Positions 12,239 to 24,239 of a stretch of 64,000 nucleotides of DNA are shown here, piece after piece. Made by a program: the position numbers and the translations under genes. The stretch is from Riptortus pedestris. Its lineage: Eukaryota > Arthropoda > Insecta > Hemiptera > Alydidae. A model generated the notes under the pieces. That model did no database searches and had not been told where the DNA came from. It was given only the letters and a program-made list of their open reading frames with translations. Each line of letters opens with the position of its first letter. The first letter of the stretch is position 1. Where the stretch lies: NCBI GenBank assembly GCA_019009955.1, contig CM032231.1, positions 107,843,001 to 107,907,000 on the forward strand, given 5' to 3'.

Positions 12239-12356
12239 AGCAGATTTCCCTTAAGGGAAATCAGCTATTGAGGTCGTACTCATGATGCGAGTTTCGAAAA
12301 ATTTCTTCAAATGTCCATCGATCCTACCCAGGAGATGACGAAAATGAGGTCCGTTC

Positions 12357-12392
<36 letters not shown>

Positions 12393-12926
12393 CTGTTAAC
12401 GCTCTAGCGGTCGCAATTTTTGTTTGATCGTTACCAAACTCGGAATTTAATCGTTTTATGTAAAAAGGAAGATCAAGTTCGTTAATGGCTGAAATCGGAC
12501 CAGTGGGAGGGGGGGTTGAGAGGGGGGGATTTTTGAAAATGAAAAAGTCGGATCAAAAAATTGTATAGAATAAATCTTATTGCAAATTAAATTTACTATA
12601 AATATTGTTATATACATTTATTCTCTATCTTGAATATTAACCGAGATATTTGCATTTGTATTCTGCGTGTGGTCACCAGTAGGCTATGTTCGGACTTTCC
12701 GCCGAGAGCTCTGGCGGGCGTTTCCTTAACTATTCGTCCCTCGTGAATAGGTTTAGAGGTTAGGTTAACTGTTTTTTGGGGCTAGAAACTACTGGGTTAT
12801 TACGCCCTAAATAATGTTTTAGGTTTAGAGGTTTCTTACTACTACAGTTGTTATTAGGCAGATTTCTCTATTGTAAAATTTCACGTGGGAAATCTGCTTA
12901 GTTTACGCAGCCCCTGCGTAACCGAC
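12239..12926 (+). mobile_element. HINE-like element, copy 4 (near-consensus)
   Basis: Complete copy between TTTT and TTTTTTTT. The start palindrome TTTCCCTTAAGGGAAA is perfect, (TA)n lies at about 12361-12388, and GGGAAATCTGC is followed by ACGCAGCCCCTGCGT and the slightly altered end AACCGAC. The right half is the subfamily with a GC-richer insert (about 12660-12760) shared with 28320-28420 and 45590-45670. Confidence 0.85.
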
Positions 12927-13367
12927 TTTTTTTTATTTTATGCTACAATGTGTTTGGGTTATTCATCATCTCGCTTTATGATTATGTGTAAAAAAGTAAT
13001 GTTTGGTACATATATATCCAGAGAAAAATCATTATTCTTGACTCCTTAAAGAGTGACCCTACAATTGTCTGTTGAGTTTCTGTAGAACATAAAACTTATT
13101 TCTCTCTTCTGGTAGTTCTTCCTGGGGCTCAGCTGTGCACCCCATTGCAAACCGTTAACTTCTACAAGCCCTCCCTCGAGTCATTGGACCATTTCTCTGC
13201 CTCTTAACACTTTTCCTCCCCAGGAATCATGATCATAGGGACTGCGTCTTGGAGTTGCAATCATTCGGCTCTTTCATTATTATTATCTACAGGTTACCGG
13301 GTTATCTACAGGTTACCACCCTTCGGCCCTTTCAGAAGATGGTCTTTTCAAATCACTATACTCACGG
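12927..13367. other. No gene; possible SINE remnant
   Basis: Mixed sequence. At about 13277-13330 a TATCTACAGGTTACC motif occurs twice and continues to ACCACCC, matching the tail part of the SINE family described at 32672-32898 (minus orientation). Nothing else is recognised. Confidence 0.35.
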
Positions 13368-13399
13368 AAATACATAATTTATCCCTTTGAAGATAACTT
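13368..13399. repeat. 32-bp direct repeat, left
   Basis: A perfect 32-bp match to 14556-14587 (begins AAATACATAATTTATCCC, ends GATAACTT). The two copies bracket the duplicated segment 13404-14555, so they look like an unusually long target duplication or the footprint of repair-mediated insertion. Confidence 0.8.
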
Positions 13400-13403
13400 C
13401 ATT

Positions 13404-13665
13404 CTTCCAAATCTTTGTTTAGCAGAACCGAATTTTGAAAGCAAGAAAATTCTATACGCCAGTAAATTTGAATGGGTATAGAGCAATATACAAATAGTTA
13501 ACAGTGCTATTTAAGATTCAATATACTTCCTTAAATATTTTTGACCTGACTACATTTTAAAAATAAGTAAATTAATAATTAATAATGAGTATTACTGGCC
13601 AAACATATTTGATCGTTATTAGATCCAACAGGACGGAGAAAAGGATGTTGTGTTTCGCTGCGGAG

Positions 13666-13733
<68 letters not shown>

Positions 13734-14555
13734 CCTCCAATTAAAGTTAATGAAGATTCTAATCCATCGGAAAATTCATTAAACTGTTACATAATTTAGA
13801 GCACACTCCTAAGTTCAGAGAATTTATAAATTAATTTTGAGTAAAATCAATTAGTTTGACTATATTTAGTCATGATTATTAAAGTACATGGTACAACCAT
13901 TTTAACTTCACTCTAATGGAAATAATCTAATCGCAAAATAATTGCGGTTTTCGGTTTTCCTAGGAAATATTTGTTTTGTTGCCCCTTGAATCAATTGAAG
14001 TCCGTCACTCAGGGGCTGAGTAAACTAAGCAGATTTCCTTTGTGATCTCATCTCACTAGAAATGTTTTATTTCTATATAAATAACCAGTGAATAGAAGGG
14101 TGTTAACTAAGCAGATTTCCTACGTGCATCACGTATTTGCATTTATCTCCAAAAGTAAATGTTCAATGAGATCAGTATGTGGTATTTAGGCTTCAAATAA
14201 AGTGATTCATTTATAACAGCTTTTTATTAATATGACATGAGTAGAAGTCGGGATTAACCGTCCACAACTATAAAATGCAAATATCTCGGTTAATAATCAA
14301 GGTAGTGAAAAAATGCATATAACAGCATTTGCAGAACATTACATTTGCAATGTGATGGGTCTATACAGTTTTTCGATTGGATGCATAATAACGGAGATAT
14401 TTCGAAAATTCTCCCTTATAACCCCCTTCCCCCACCTACCACACGTCCGATTTCAGCCATTAACGAACTTGATCTTTCTTTTTACATAAAACGATTAAAT
14501 ACAAAATTAAGTAACGATCAAACAAAACTTAGAGACAGCTAGAGCGGGAGCAGAC
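13404..14555. repeat. Duplicated segment, copy 2
   Basis: Matches 6342-7360 nearly throughout. It carries a long (TA)n tract (13666-13732), and about 65 bp near 14290-14355 that copy 1 lacks. It includes a truncated minus-strand HINE from 14000 onward. The frames at 13585 and 14345 (+) are incidental. Confidence 0.8.
14000..14555 (-). mobile_element. HINE-like element, truncated at its (TA)n
   Basis: Right end GTCCGTCACTCAGGGGCTGAG at 14000, with the same compensated hairpin as copy 2 and the same internal second AGCAGATTTCC motif (about 14110). The copy stops at GCAGACAAATA exactly where the (TA)n tract should begin, and the second 32-bp direct repeat follows. The left half is missing. Confidence 0.75.
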
Positions 14556-14587
14556 AAATACATAATTTATCCCTTTGAAGATAACTT
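14556..14587. repeat. 32-bp direct repeat, right
   Basis: Partner of 13368-13399; identical over 32 bp. Confidence 0.8.
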
Positions 14588-14599
14588 TACCTTGGCCGC

Positions 14600-16073
14600 G
14601 ATAAAAGTGTAGCTCATCATTTTTCGTTGGGTCCCCATGGTTGGTGATAAGGGAAAACGATTCGGACAGTGATTTCTCGTTGCTTTCTGCCCTTGTCAGC
14701 GTTGGTAAATTTGGTCACTGTGCCACTGATACACCTGTACCCCAAGGGGGCCTGAATCGTTCCTATTAACAAAGGTCCTCCAACTAAAGACTCCAGCGTA
14801 GGCCGACACAACGTCTCCTGAGTCCAAACACTAGGAGGTAAATGCAACATACTGACAGGCGAACCCCACCTAGTTCCATTTTTTTTTTTTGCATACCTGC
14901 GGTTGATAGTTTCAATCTTCCCCAACAATCTGAGTCAGCTCTGATACCATCGGGCATGTCAAATGATGTTCAATCTGTTTTGCCCTTAGCTGCAAGGACA
15001 TCCCCTTCTTTGCAGATTGCTTCAATTGTCGGTAGATTTCCCTTGAGATTGGTAGGGCTTCCTTGAGAATGGCGTTATCTCTGAGATACGCCGTCCATTC
15101 CCTTTACCTTCAGACACAGTGCTCATTCTCTATCCACTGCATACGCTTAAACGGGAACTTTTAGTGGAGGGAGGTTCTATCTGTGAGTCAGAAACGTTTT
15201 GTTCTTTCTTCTTTGTCCTTCGTAAAAACAATTAAGATTACTTTTATATACGAAAGGTCCCCTAACCTCCAAAGAATAAACTGCTTAGTGTATAAGAATG
15301 AACGACTTCACTGATTGATTATCTTAACTAGCCAAAACTAGCAGATGGAATTCTTGAGAAGTTTTGCTAGTCAGATTCTGCTATTTCTTTTTGAGGTGAT
15401 CAAGCCAACATAGCTTGAGCAAATTTGTTTTCCTTATCTGTCCTCCTGTAGTTCACAACTTCTGGTTTTCCACCATTTTTATAATTTCGTACCTTTGCTT
15501 TCATAAGCGTTTAAAGCATAGTGCTTTCTTTCTCAAGGAAGCACCAGTCCTCTACTCCTGAATAGTTTGGCATTAAGTTCAATAAATCTGTTACCTGTAC
15601 TTCTCCAACCAGTTAGTTGAACGATGAGTTAGAAGGAAACTTTTACTCATCCAATACAAACTGCATTAATTCTAAGAGTTTCTTGTAATTTATTTTGTAT
15701 ACATTCATTGTAAGCCACAGGTCTTCTGCCCTTTCCTTCAGTCCCACATTAAGGTCAGACAAGCCACTCATTCTCAAGCATACACCATGTGCTGCGTGAA
15801 TCTTTTGCAACAGTTACAGGAGATTATTCTGTCGATCTAATCTAGCAATTCCTCTCCAATGTTGGGTGGGCCATTGTAATCAGAATACTCCACATCTTCC
15901 ATTTAGGATGGGAGACAAGAATAAGTTTTAAGCATTGAAGAAATGCCTTGGCGAATGTGACATTCCTTGCATGGCTGGAGGGATTTACGCTATTTATCTT
16001 AGACATATACACGTGATATGAAATAATTAGTTGTTTTTTTGTCTCCTGGCTCGGAGTTCCATTGCTTCGTGGG
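14600..16073 (-). other. Coding-like fragments, product not recognised
   Basis: This stretch is less AT-rich than its surroundings and holds three minus-strand frames with balanced amino-acid composition: 14617-14928 (103 aa), 14912-15103 (about 63 codons, rich in helix formers, containing REIYRQLKQSAKKG) and 15643-15813 (about 56 codons, containing LKERAEDLWLTMN). The third ends at GATGA|GTAAAAG, which would be an acceptable splice donor. I recognise no family. They may be eroded retroelement coding sequence upstream or downstream of the fragment at 16074, or remains of exons. Confidence 0.3.
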
Positions 16074-16328
16074 TTATGACACTGGGATACAGGTAACTTT
16101 TATTTTTCCGGTTTTATTTATTTTTTCACTACCTTTTATCTTCCTCCAGGCATGCACGAACTCCTTTAGGGCAGTAAAGTTTGCGTGTACCATTTCTTCT
16201 TGTTCTGGGTCATAACTGCAGATACTTCTTATCATTTCAAGTCTGGCTTCGTCGTATCGGACGCAACTTAGAAGAACGTGACTGGCTGTTTCTTCTGCAT
16301 CACCGCAAGACCACACTGGGCTCCTTTT
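16074..16328 (-). pseudogene. Non-LTR retrotransposon ORF2 C-terminus
   Basis: The 80-residue open frame contains CGDAEETASHVLLSC, the C-x-C-G...EET..H.LL.C zinc-binding signature at the C-terminal end of many R1/Jockey-type ORF2 proteins. It is open to its stop at 16074-16076. Upstream the frame runs into poly-A/T (16327-16340), so only the last part of ORF2 survives. The assignment to non-LTR retrotransposons rests on this motif alone. Confidence 0.55.
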
Positions 16329-16340
16329 ATTTTTTTTTTA

Positions 16341-16879
16341 ATTTTATATATTTTTGACATATTTCGTGGGCCATAATATACAAGTTGGGCTTTAGCTTGT
16401 AATGTTTTCAGTCTATATAATTATTCCAAATTTTACATAATTTGTTAAGATTTTAGTTTTCTCCTTCTTAGCAATTTATTAAATATTTTTACCTACGAAT
16501 GTCATTAATAATTAACATGAAAATAAATTTTCACTGGTATATATGCGAGATAACAGCGTGTGGAGCTTATTCGGATTGGTATTTATTGGTTACTTTGTAT
16601 TTGAAACTCAGTTGAACATGCTGTTTAATCCTATTGAGGTTCATTGAAGTAGAAGAAATTTAAAAACCTAAATCCTTCCAAAGCACGTAATCCTGAAATG
16701 GGCTTGTTCAATTGTATTGCCATTTACCTCACCAGTTTCCACATTGTTTGCCTGAATTAAAAGCCAAAAAGCTTTGCCAACGTTTTACAAACATTTAATG
16801 GATTCTGAGCTCTCCGGCTGATTGGCTTATTAATGCGATGATAAATAAAAGTTAACAAAGTATTTTCTCATTTTTACTG
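16341..16879. other. No gene seen
   Basis: AT-rich spacer; nothing recognised. Confidence 0.4.
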
Positions 16880-17026
16880 AAATTGAGTGAAATATTTCTT
16901 ATTATCATTTGTAATTATTCATTTAATATTCTCGGTCGTGTTGAGTGTTACCAGTAAGTAGGTTTATCTACTGTTAAACTTCGCGTGGAAAATCTGATCA
17001 TATTACGCAGCCCCTGCGTGGCGGAC
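16880..17026 (+). mobile_element. HINE right-end fragment
   Basis: Matches the right part of the long subfamily (compare 10600-10746). It ends with an intact hairpin ACGCAGCCCCTGCGT and TGGCGGAC followed by a poly-T run. The GGGAAATCTGC motif is mutated to GGAAAATCTGA. Confidence 0.65.
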
Positions 17027-17099
17027 TTTTTTTTTATTGGAGATAAAGACGCCCATTTCTCAAGCTCAACCCTCATGTTTTACCCATACATATAACTGT

Positions 17100-17942
17100 C
17101 AAGATGGTATTATTCCTACTTACTCTGAGTTTAGCCACCCCATCTCCTTTTCTGTTCAACTACAAAAGTATTCGAAGCTCATCAAACTGAATTACCTTAA
17201 TTCTTAATGGTAGTTTATAATTTATGGATTTTAAAATACTTTTTTTTTATTATTGTTATATATATTCCTTAAAAATGTGTGTGTATGTGCATGTTTGTAT
17301 GTGTGATAAAGAAAGTGAGAGCATATGATTGTAAATATTTTAGATATTAGAAATCTTCATTTTATTGTACATACTAATTTTTATTTATTTGATTTTAGTT
17401 TAATTTTTATCCATTGAAAGTATATAATTGTTTACGTAATTTTATTAGTCTTTATAGTTTTTAATTATCTAGTTTCCTTACAACATTTTTTGTTTTTGAC
17501 TTTAATGTTTTGTTTTTGTTTATTTATTTTATTTGTTGTTTTGTGTTTATTGTTGTTTTTCGTTGTTTTGTGTTTATTGTTGTTTTGTGTTTTTTGTTGT
17601 TTTTCGTTGTTTTGTGTTTATTGTTGTTTTTCGTTGTTTTGTGTTTATTGTTGTTTTTCGTTGTTTTGTGTTTATTGTTGTTTTTCGTTGTTTTGTGTTT
17701 ATTGTTGTTTTTTTATTTGATTGCGTTCTGTTATTTAGTTGAGTTTTATTTAGTTGCGTTCCGTTATTTAGTTGTGTTTTGTTATTTGTTTGCGTTCTTA
17801 GTTTGTATTGTTTAATTTTTCCTTGTTACTATTTTCATTTTTGTATTTTGTTTATATAAATAGTTTTTTGTTTTGTTTTTTTATGAGACATATCGCCTCG
17901 CTGCGAACGGTTCAAAATAAAATAAATAAATAAATAATAAAT
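17100..17942 (+). mobile_element. Probable 3' UTR of a non-LTR retrotransposon, with minisatellite
   Basis: T-rich sequence ending in (AAATA)n at about 17916-17942, the same type of 3' end as the non-LTR copies at 30.8, 44.7 and 56.6 kb. It carries the 27-bp minisatellite below. The three long frames at 17490-17815 are translations of that repeat. No coding motif remains, so the family assignment is inferred from the tail. Confidence 0.45.
17533..17712. repeat. 27-bp minisatellite
   Basis: Unit TTGTTTTGTGTTTATTG followed by TTGTTTTTCG, repeated about six to seven times. One unit is extended by a partial duplication near 17580-17610. The following 17715-17800 has a looser repetition around GTTATTTAGTTG. 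Confidence 0.9.
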
Positions 17943-18532
17943 ATTCCTTAAAAAAGACACAAAATCTGCATTCATCATAAATAAATAATGCATCTAGTGT
18001 CCAACGTAACTAATCATGATTGATATATTGAGTTTACACATAAATATTTCTTAATGAAACTGCTACATTTTTAATAAGTCTTTATGTTTATTAAACTGAG
18101 ATAAGTTATAAAATATAAGACGAAACTAATAAAGATAACTTATAAATCAGGTGGTTCAAAGAAGATAAATGACTGTTGAGAAATTATAGTAATTAGTTAA
18201 AAGAAGCTTCGTCACCGCGTATAGAATTCAACAAACAACTTCAACTTTTAATTAATGTTCACGTTAAGTAACTAAGGAACTTGGAACTAGCTGTCTTCAG
18301 GATACACTCTATTTTATTCAGAGCTGTGTAGGATTATACTGAGTTGGTTGCCCATGCTTAAAAGGAAATAGAACCGACAACTTAGAGTATTACGAAAAAC
18401 GCCTTAACACGCACACACCTACACAATGAACACTAATTCCACAAGAAAATTACAAATGGACACTATTCGAAACTAATAAGTAATCAAACATTTCTGGCAG
18501 GAAACACAATTTTTCACAAATATTGATGTGTG

Positions 18533-18593
<61 letters not shown>

Positions 18594-20420
18594 TGAGCGT
18601 TTATGTATTTTGCAGTATCGGACTTAGCATATCAGCAAATAAGGAAGACCGGATGGTAGACTAATAATTTATTTAGGTTGTTAATTTATTTCTAATGTGA
18701 TAATTTTTTTCCACAACGTCCGGAACTCAAAACCCCCTCTCCTGAGTATTCCTCCCCGGGAGGGGTATTCCTCTCCCGAAGTCAAACTCTCCCACGCTTC
18801 GTGATGATATATTGAAGAGGAATAGTAATTGTCAATGGACAATTAGGGCTTATGGCACACTGCTTTTGGGATGAATAATCGGATGTTAAAAGATGAAGTG
18901 TATCTTAATAAATAAAATGGTTCTCAAGAAGGTATTTACAAATATTCAGTTTCCTCTGATCCTACATGTATTCCTATCGCTCGAAACAGTAATTCCAGAG
19001 ATTTTTGCAACTCATTTGTTTTTTGTAGAGTACAATAAAATACCGGAACTTATATGAAAACATTAGTATTTACAGAATAGGAGTAAAATACGGATAGTGG
19101 TAGTCCCAGATTTAGATAAACTGTAGTTGGTCCAACAAAGAAGTGAGGACAAAACACATGGGCCACCTTTTGTGGGCAAGAGCTACGGTTTTAACAATGA
19201 CAAAGGTGTATTAGGTGGCCATTCAGGTTGGTCCAGCGATTGCATCCCCCACTCCCTACCCCTGGACAAATGGGGCTGTCTCGCTCTCTCATTGTCACCC
19301 TCATTCGTCCTTCTTCAGTCTCTCTCCTCTATTTCGTAGGGAACAATCTGACTTCTACGTTTTAATTCATTAATGAGATGGCCACGGGGGAAAATGAGAA
19401 GGATGGCGAAAAGGAGGGTGGAATAGCGTGGCAGTCTGTCCTAATGAAAGGTGACAAACAATGAAGCAGAGGGCAACAACGGTGAAATGAAGAAAAGGCT
19501 TGGAAGTGCAAATAGAAGACAAAGAAGGAATATAATAAAAGGTACTTAATTACGGCTTCAATGTTGAGCGAGTACCAAAAAAAGAACAAGGGATAAAAGA
19601 AGAGAGAGAGTGAATGCTAAAAAGAAAAAAAAGATCAGATAAGGGGAAATTAAAAAAATAAGAGAAGCGGAACAAAGAGGGATAACAATGAGAGAAATAA
19701 AGATAGAAAAATGTTGAGGGTTTGTGCCAAGTTTTCCTCCACTACAGTCCTGTCATAATGTTCAAGATCCGGAATTTTTAAGACAGAGGAAAAGAGAACA
19801 AATATAAATACACACCATCAGCACACGACATATGAACCTATTGCACATGCACTACTGGGATTCTCCTTTTCACTTAGCATACACAACATCTGTCAGTTAG
19901 AATGGTTGTTCAGAACAAGTAACTCGCAATGGCGAATATGGTATTTCTTGCAAATAAATAATAACGGGGCAGCAGTGGTTGCCAAACATTCGGAGTAGAT
20001 TCTAGACAGCTTATTTAGTCAGAACTTTTCATATAAAGTATGATTCGAACCTCCTTTGCTCTTATTCATATTTCTAATTTTTGCTATTGTTTCTTGATAA
20101 TGGGCGGCCACTCTTCAAACAATAATTGCTTTTAAAAGAAAACACAATTTTTCTTCTATTTCTGGTATAGTTCGGTGATTACTTTTCCCAGTTCTGGATC
20201 TATGCTATTACTAGCTGTCAGTTCATTTACAAGTTGATACGAGATATACTATTGCACTATTATGGAGCATAAACATATGAAATAACAAATACCCATTTGA
20301 AAAACTACAACATTTCTACACTATTGAAACTGCAGCGTTTAAGAAGAAATTTCCTATAAGGTCTACTTATAAGTCAATTGGCATAATTTACCGTCGAAAC
20401 CATTCTTAGCGAGAAGTCGA
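17943..20420. other. No gene seen
   Basis: AT-rich DNA with a (GT)n microsatellite at 18527-18590 and a small GC-rich palindrome CCTCCCCGGGAGG near 18751. The frames at 19127 (+) and 19362 (-) have no recognised motif. No family repeat is seen. Confidence 0.4.
18527..18590. repeat. (GT)n microsatellite
   Basis: About 64 bp of GT dinucleotides with two TTTG interruptions. Confidence 0.95.
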
Positions 20421-20690
20421 GTGCATTTAGTTGCCTTAATTTCATCGATTCACTCCCATTCATCCTTTCTCGTTCTCTTTCTTCGTCTTTTTCTTTCTTT
20501 GTATGGCATCCATTCCTTGGATATATTTACTGATTGCCATTGGCTGTTTTCGACATGGCCTATATTTGTAGTTCTTTTTTTTTCTTTTTTTTTTTTTTTT
20601 TACTTTTTACATAGAACAATACACCCATTGTTGAGATATCAAGTTTATCTGAGTTTCTTAGAGCATAAATAAATAAATATTTCTATGTAT
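20421..20690 (+). mobile_element. Possible non-LTR retrotransposon 3' end
   Basis: A T-rich block with a long poly-T (about 20577-20601) followed by GAGTTTCTTAGAGCATAAATAAATAAATA, a tail of the (AAATA)n type. No coding motif is left. The call depends on similarity of the tail only. Confidence 0.3.
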
Positions 20691-22544
20691 ATAAAATTAA
20701 CAGACGTCGCTTTTGTCTTATAATAGCTCGTGTTTGTTATTGTTGCCAACTAAAATATTGTTAACTATTATTAATACGTAGGTTAAGACTCATTGTAACT
20801 TCTGTATTTTAAATTTGAATTATGCGCCGGTTATTAAAATTTACGAACCCTTGGATCTTGGTTGTGAAAAGTCACTCTGTCGTTGTCACCTCAGTGTCCA
20901 TGCTCTTGGTCTATCTTGTTTCAGTTGTGTTAGAGGGACCACCTCTCGTTCTGTTGGAATCCATTTCCCTAATTTTTCTGTTGCTACATGCCGGAATCAA
21001 CTGTACTTATTTCAACGGAGTATCGATGGGTGAGAATCTTTTTATTTCAATCAATCTTCTCCTTTACCCCTATTCTCTCACCCTTCTGTGCCGTTTCTCT
21101 CAGAGTATACGCTTTAGAGGTAAGGCGGATTTATTATAATGCTTTTGTTATATATGTGTTTAACTCGTCCATTTTTTGCTTATTTGAGCCCACCAGACCC
21201 TAACATATTAATTCTTATTATTTTATGTGGGTACATGAGGGTTCATTGTCAGTTGAACTTGTTTTTATAACTATAGCCCACAGGTAGGATAGCTTGGCAA
21301 GAATGCTGTTGAAAATAGTACCATGACCTAACCCCAATAGCTGATTTTCTTGTGTACAAATAAGAGATTTGATTCCCATGTCGTTCAATCACAAATTTCC
21401 TTATTAGTATAAATTACCCGATAACGACTCTCGAGTAAGAGACTGAAAATCTCTAAGAAAACTTTAAAAACATACCTCATAAATTAAAAATGAATGTCTA
21501 ATTCCCATTTCAATTAAACAATTTTCAAAGATCCCATAATTGGCTTTAAAATATTGTGACTGTTTTCAAGGAATTGTGGGAGTCGTTCCCTCAGCTGTTC
21601 CGTTTTTGTTAAGGCCGCTAAAGTGTTAGACACTGTGAACAAGGAACGGCACTTACCACCAGCTCTTCTGACACTTACTCCTTCAATACCTCACTATCTC
21701 TCATCCACAACAATTTTTTTTTTCCTGTCAATGGAATGACTCATAAATTTCTAGAAAATCTTTTCTTATAGATAAGATTGTCACATACCTTCTATAAATC
21801 GTGCCTAAAAGTGCCCCTTAGGACCACTCAGAATGATTTATCGTTTAAAAATACAGATAAGTAATACATAACGAAATTTTAGCTCGTTGAAATTTTCGCC
21901 AATAATATATTATATATTTGGCAAGACTAATGACTTATTTCGGGAATGTGTTAAATAAGTCCAGGTATAGGGAATATGGGATCGCATTTTGCTCATATCT
22001 TACAAACGTTCCGAAACTATATGGTTAACTTCGTTCTCGATTTTCAATCGGTTTCTCTGGAAGAAAATCAGAATTGTCCGCATGACCTTACTACACGAAA
22101 AAATCTTACGATATGCGAAGTTTACAACATATAAATATGGTGTTACTCCCCTCATACAAATGCGTGGTTTGGTCCATGACTGACAGCAATTCCTGAGTCA
22201 GATTAGTATATTACAATTAAATTAGTCCCATAACATTTAGAAAAATAGTTTCTCATTTACAAAATATGTTTATTTTGTGTTTGAAACTCCATTTCTTACT
22301 ATTGTTTATATTTATTTATGCTATTCATATATAATTTATACCATATTTAGTATGTATGAGAGCATAAATTGCCATAGTTATAGACTTCTATAAATGATAT
22401 GATCCTACGGATTGCAATTAATTTTCCAAAAGTCTTAAAAATATCGAAAATTCTTCGGCAAAAAATATTTATCATCAGTATATTATTAAAAATGATCCGG
22501 AGTAAAGTTTACAACTCCAATTACAGCTTATTAGATTTTTTTAT
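20691..22544. other. No gene seen
   Basis: Three overlapping short frames at 20815-21203 (+) are hydrophobic, but I cannot tie them to a family and they sit in different phases. The rest is AT-rich without recognised repeats. Confidence 0.35.
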
Positions 22545-23660
22545 TATTTATTTATTTATTTATACAGGAGCACCCGCATCTTGGCGATTTGGCTCAAAGT
22601 TTCACAATGTAAAATGAAAACAAAAATATAGAAAAATAACAAAAACTGAAACAACAAATAAAAATTAAATACAACAAATAACCATTAAATACTAGTAATA
22701 AAGACAATAATTAAACATAATACATAAATAAACATTAGATAAACATTAGACTAGTAATAAAGACAATAATTTAAAATGGTTTTAAAAAAAATAATGTTAT
22801 TCCTATATACTAGTACATTTACATTCATTTTATTTATTTAGTTTTGTACCCCATAGCGATGGTGATTTGCATTATTAGGATGATATATTTACTCCTTCAT
22901 TTGCTTACCTTTTTTTTGTACTTTTATATTATGGAAAATATTTCTTTAATATCTGATTCTTTCTCATATTCGTGCTTTGTCCAAAGAATATAATAAAAGT
23001 TAACCCTTTTAAATCTTTTTAGGCATGCTGTAGACCTATTCTATTTTGTATTATATGTTTTTGTAAATGTCGATGTGTTTTAGATATGTTAGTATTTGTG
23101 GAATATATTGGCTGCTGTCAGTTAATAATTCTGTCATATCATGGGGTATGTGAAGGTTTTCTCGTTGGATGCAGTCTGTCAGTATGTGTTTTATCGTAAG
23201 GTTTTTGTTGCAGTATTTGCATATCGGGTTATCAGTCGTTGCCATTAAGTGTCTATTTGTCAGGTATGTGTGGCCGATCCTGAGTCTGGCAACTCCCTCT
23301 AGTCTAGTACTCCTATGGTCTACTTCCTCCCTTCTAGTACTCCTATGGCTTGATGGCCACTCCTTAATAGTACTTATACTGCGGTGGTGGTTCTTTACTG
23401 CCATCCACTCTGATTGCCATTTGTTTAGGAGTCGGTGGCGTATATGTCTGACTATGTCTTCGTATAATAAGTTTGTTTGGGTGTATTGAGTTTGTTGAGT
23501 AATTAGTTTAGGCTGGTAGTCTGCTGTCGTACCAAGTCCAAGGTCCTCATGTCCTGGCAGCCAATATAGGGTAATTGTATTATGGTATGTTTGTTGTTTA
23601 TGAATTTCTTCTGTTATGTTTAGTGCTATTGGGTGATTGATGTAAATGAATGTTAGAAAT
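22545..23660 (-). mobile_element. 5'-truncated non-LTR retrotransposon
   Basis: Minus-strand element. The 3' end is at about 22545-22562 (TTTATTTATTTAT, i.e. an AAATA tail), preceded by a 3' UTR with GCCAAGATGCGGGTGCTCC. The ORF2 tail lies at 23051-23650. Everything upstream of the end of the RNase H domain is missing, as expected from incomplete reverse transcription. Confidence 0.65.
23051..23650 (-). pseudogene. ORF2 C-terminal fragment: RNase H end plus CCHC tail
   Basis: An open minus-strand frame that starts upstream of the first ATG (23404) and includes YWLPGHEDLG...AD, the last RNase H motif (usually W-x-P-G/S-H-x-G...N-E-x-A-D) found in Jockey/I-type ORF2. About 130 residues later comes RIGHTYLTNRHLM, then CKYCNKNLTIKHILTDC, a C-x2-C...H-x4-C zinc-binding tail, and the protein ends about 50 residues further. 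The order RNase H, RIGHT motif, CCHC is that of arthropod non-LTR elements. The 5' part of ORF2, including the reverse transcriptase, is absent, so it cannot be autonomous. Confidence 0.75.
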
Positions 23661-23997
23661 AAATGAATTAGAAATAAATGTTCTTTAATTAATTAATACG
23701 TTTTTAAAAAAAAAATGATTTATTTAGGAGCTCCAGCGGTAAAATGATTTTGCTCAATCAACAAATAAATGAAAATAAAACATGTAAAATAAAGTACTAA
23801 ATAAACTCAAAAAATAAACATTAGACAAAAGCACTAAACAAAGTAAATAAACATTAAAGACAAGTAAGAAACACAGCAAATAAACATTAAACAGAAGTCA
23901 TAATCACAAATTATAAACATTAAAAACAAGTAATAAAATCAAACAATATTGTAAGCTGAATGAATTGTTCAACTATCGAATTTGGCACCGATCATAT

Positions 23998-24105
23998 AAA
24001 AATGGCGACCACTAGATCGTTATCAGATGAACATTTGAGGACATTTTTCGAAAATTGCATCACGAGTACGACCTCAATAGGTCATTTCCCTTAGGGACGA
24101 ATGAG
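23998..24105 (-). mobile_element. HINE left-end fragment
   Basis: Diverged minus-strand piece: GCGACCACTAGATCGTTA is joined almost directly (without a (TA)n tract) to ACATTTTTCGAAAATTGC, ATCACGAGTACGACCTCAATAG and TTTCCCTTAGGGA. The right half and (TA)n are lost. Confidence 0.55.
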
Positions 24106-24239
24106 TTAAAAATAGACTACAACTTCGTTTAAAATGCAATAAATAGATTAAAAACACAATAGAATTTAAAATAGTCTTAATTAAAATTGCATATGAGAAT
24201 ATGGTTCAAACAATTAAACTCTGGAAGAAAAGTGAAGGT

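Noticed and set aside
12893..12930. HINE terminal hairpin plus T-run as a bacterial intrinsic terminator
   Set aside because: The hairpin-plus-T pattern recurs at about 20 transposon ends in clearly eukaryotic repeat DNA; the T-run is the insertion-site flank, not a terminator.
13585..13782. Frames with (IY)n tracts here and at 24569, 32526, 37982, 39970, 48127, 48136, 52627 and 62697
   Set aside because: (TA)n microsatellites inside HINE or other repeats translate as alternating Ile-Tyr; not proteins.
17490..17815. Three overlapping frames encoding Cys/Phe/Val-rich peptides
   Set aside because: All three phases of the same 27-bp minisatellite stay open; repeat artefact.
20815..21203. Three overlapping hydrophobic frames as a membrane protein gene
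   Set aside because: Short, in different phases, T-rich DNA gives hydrophobic peptides by default, and no family is recognisable.
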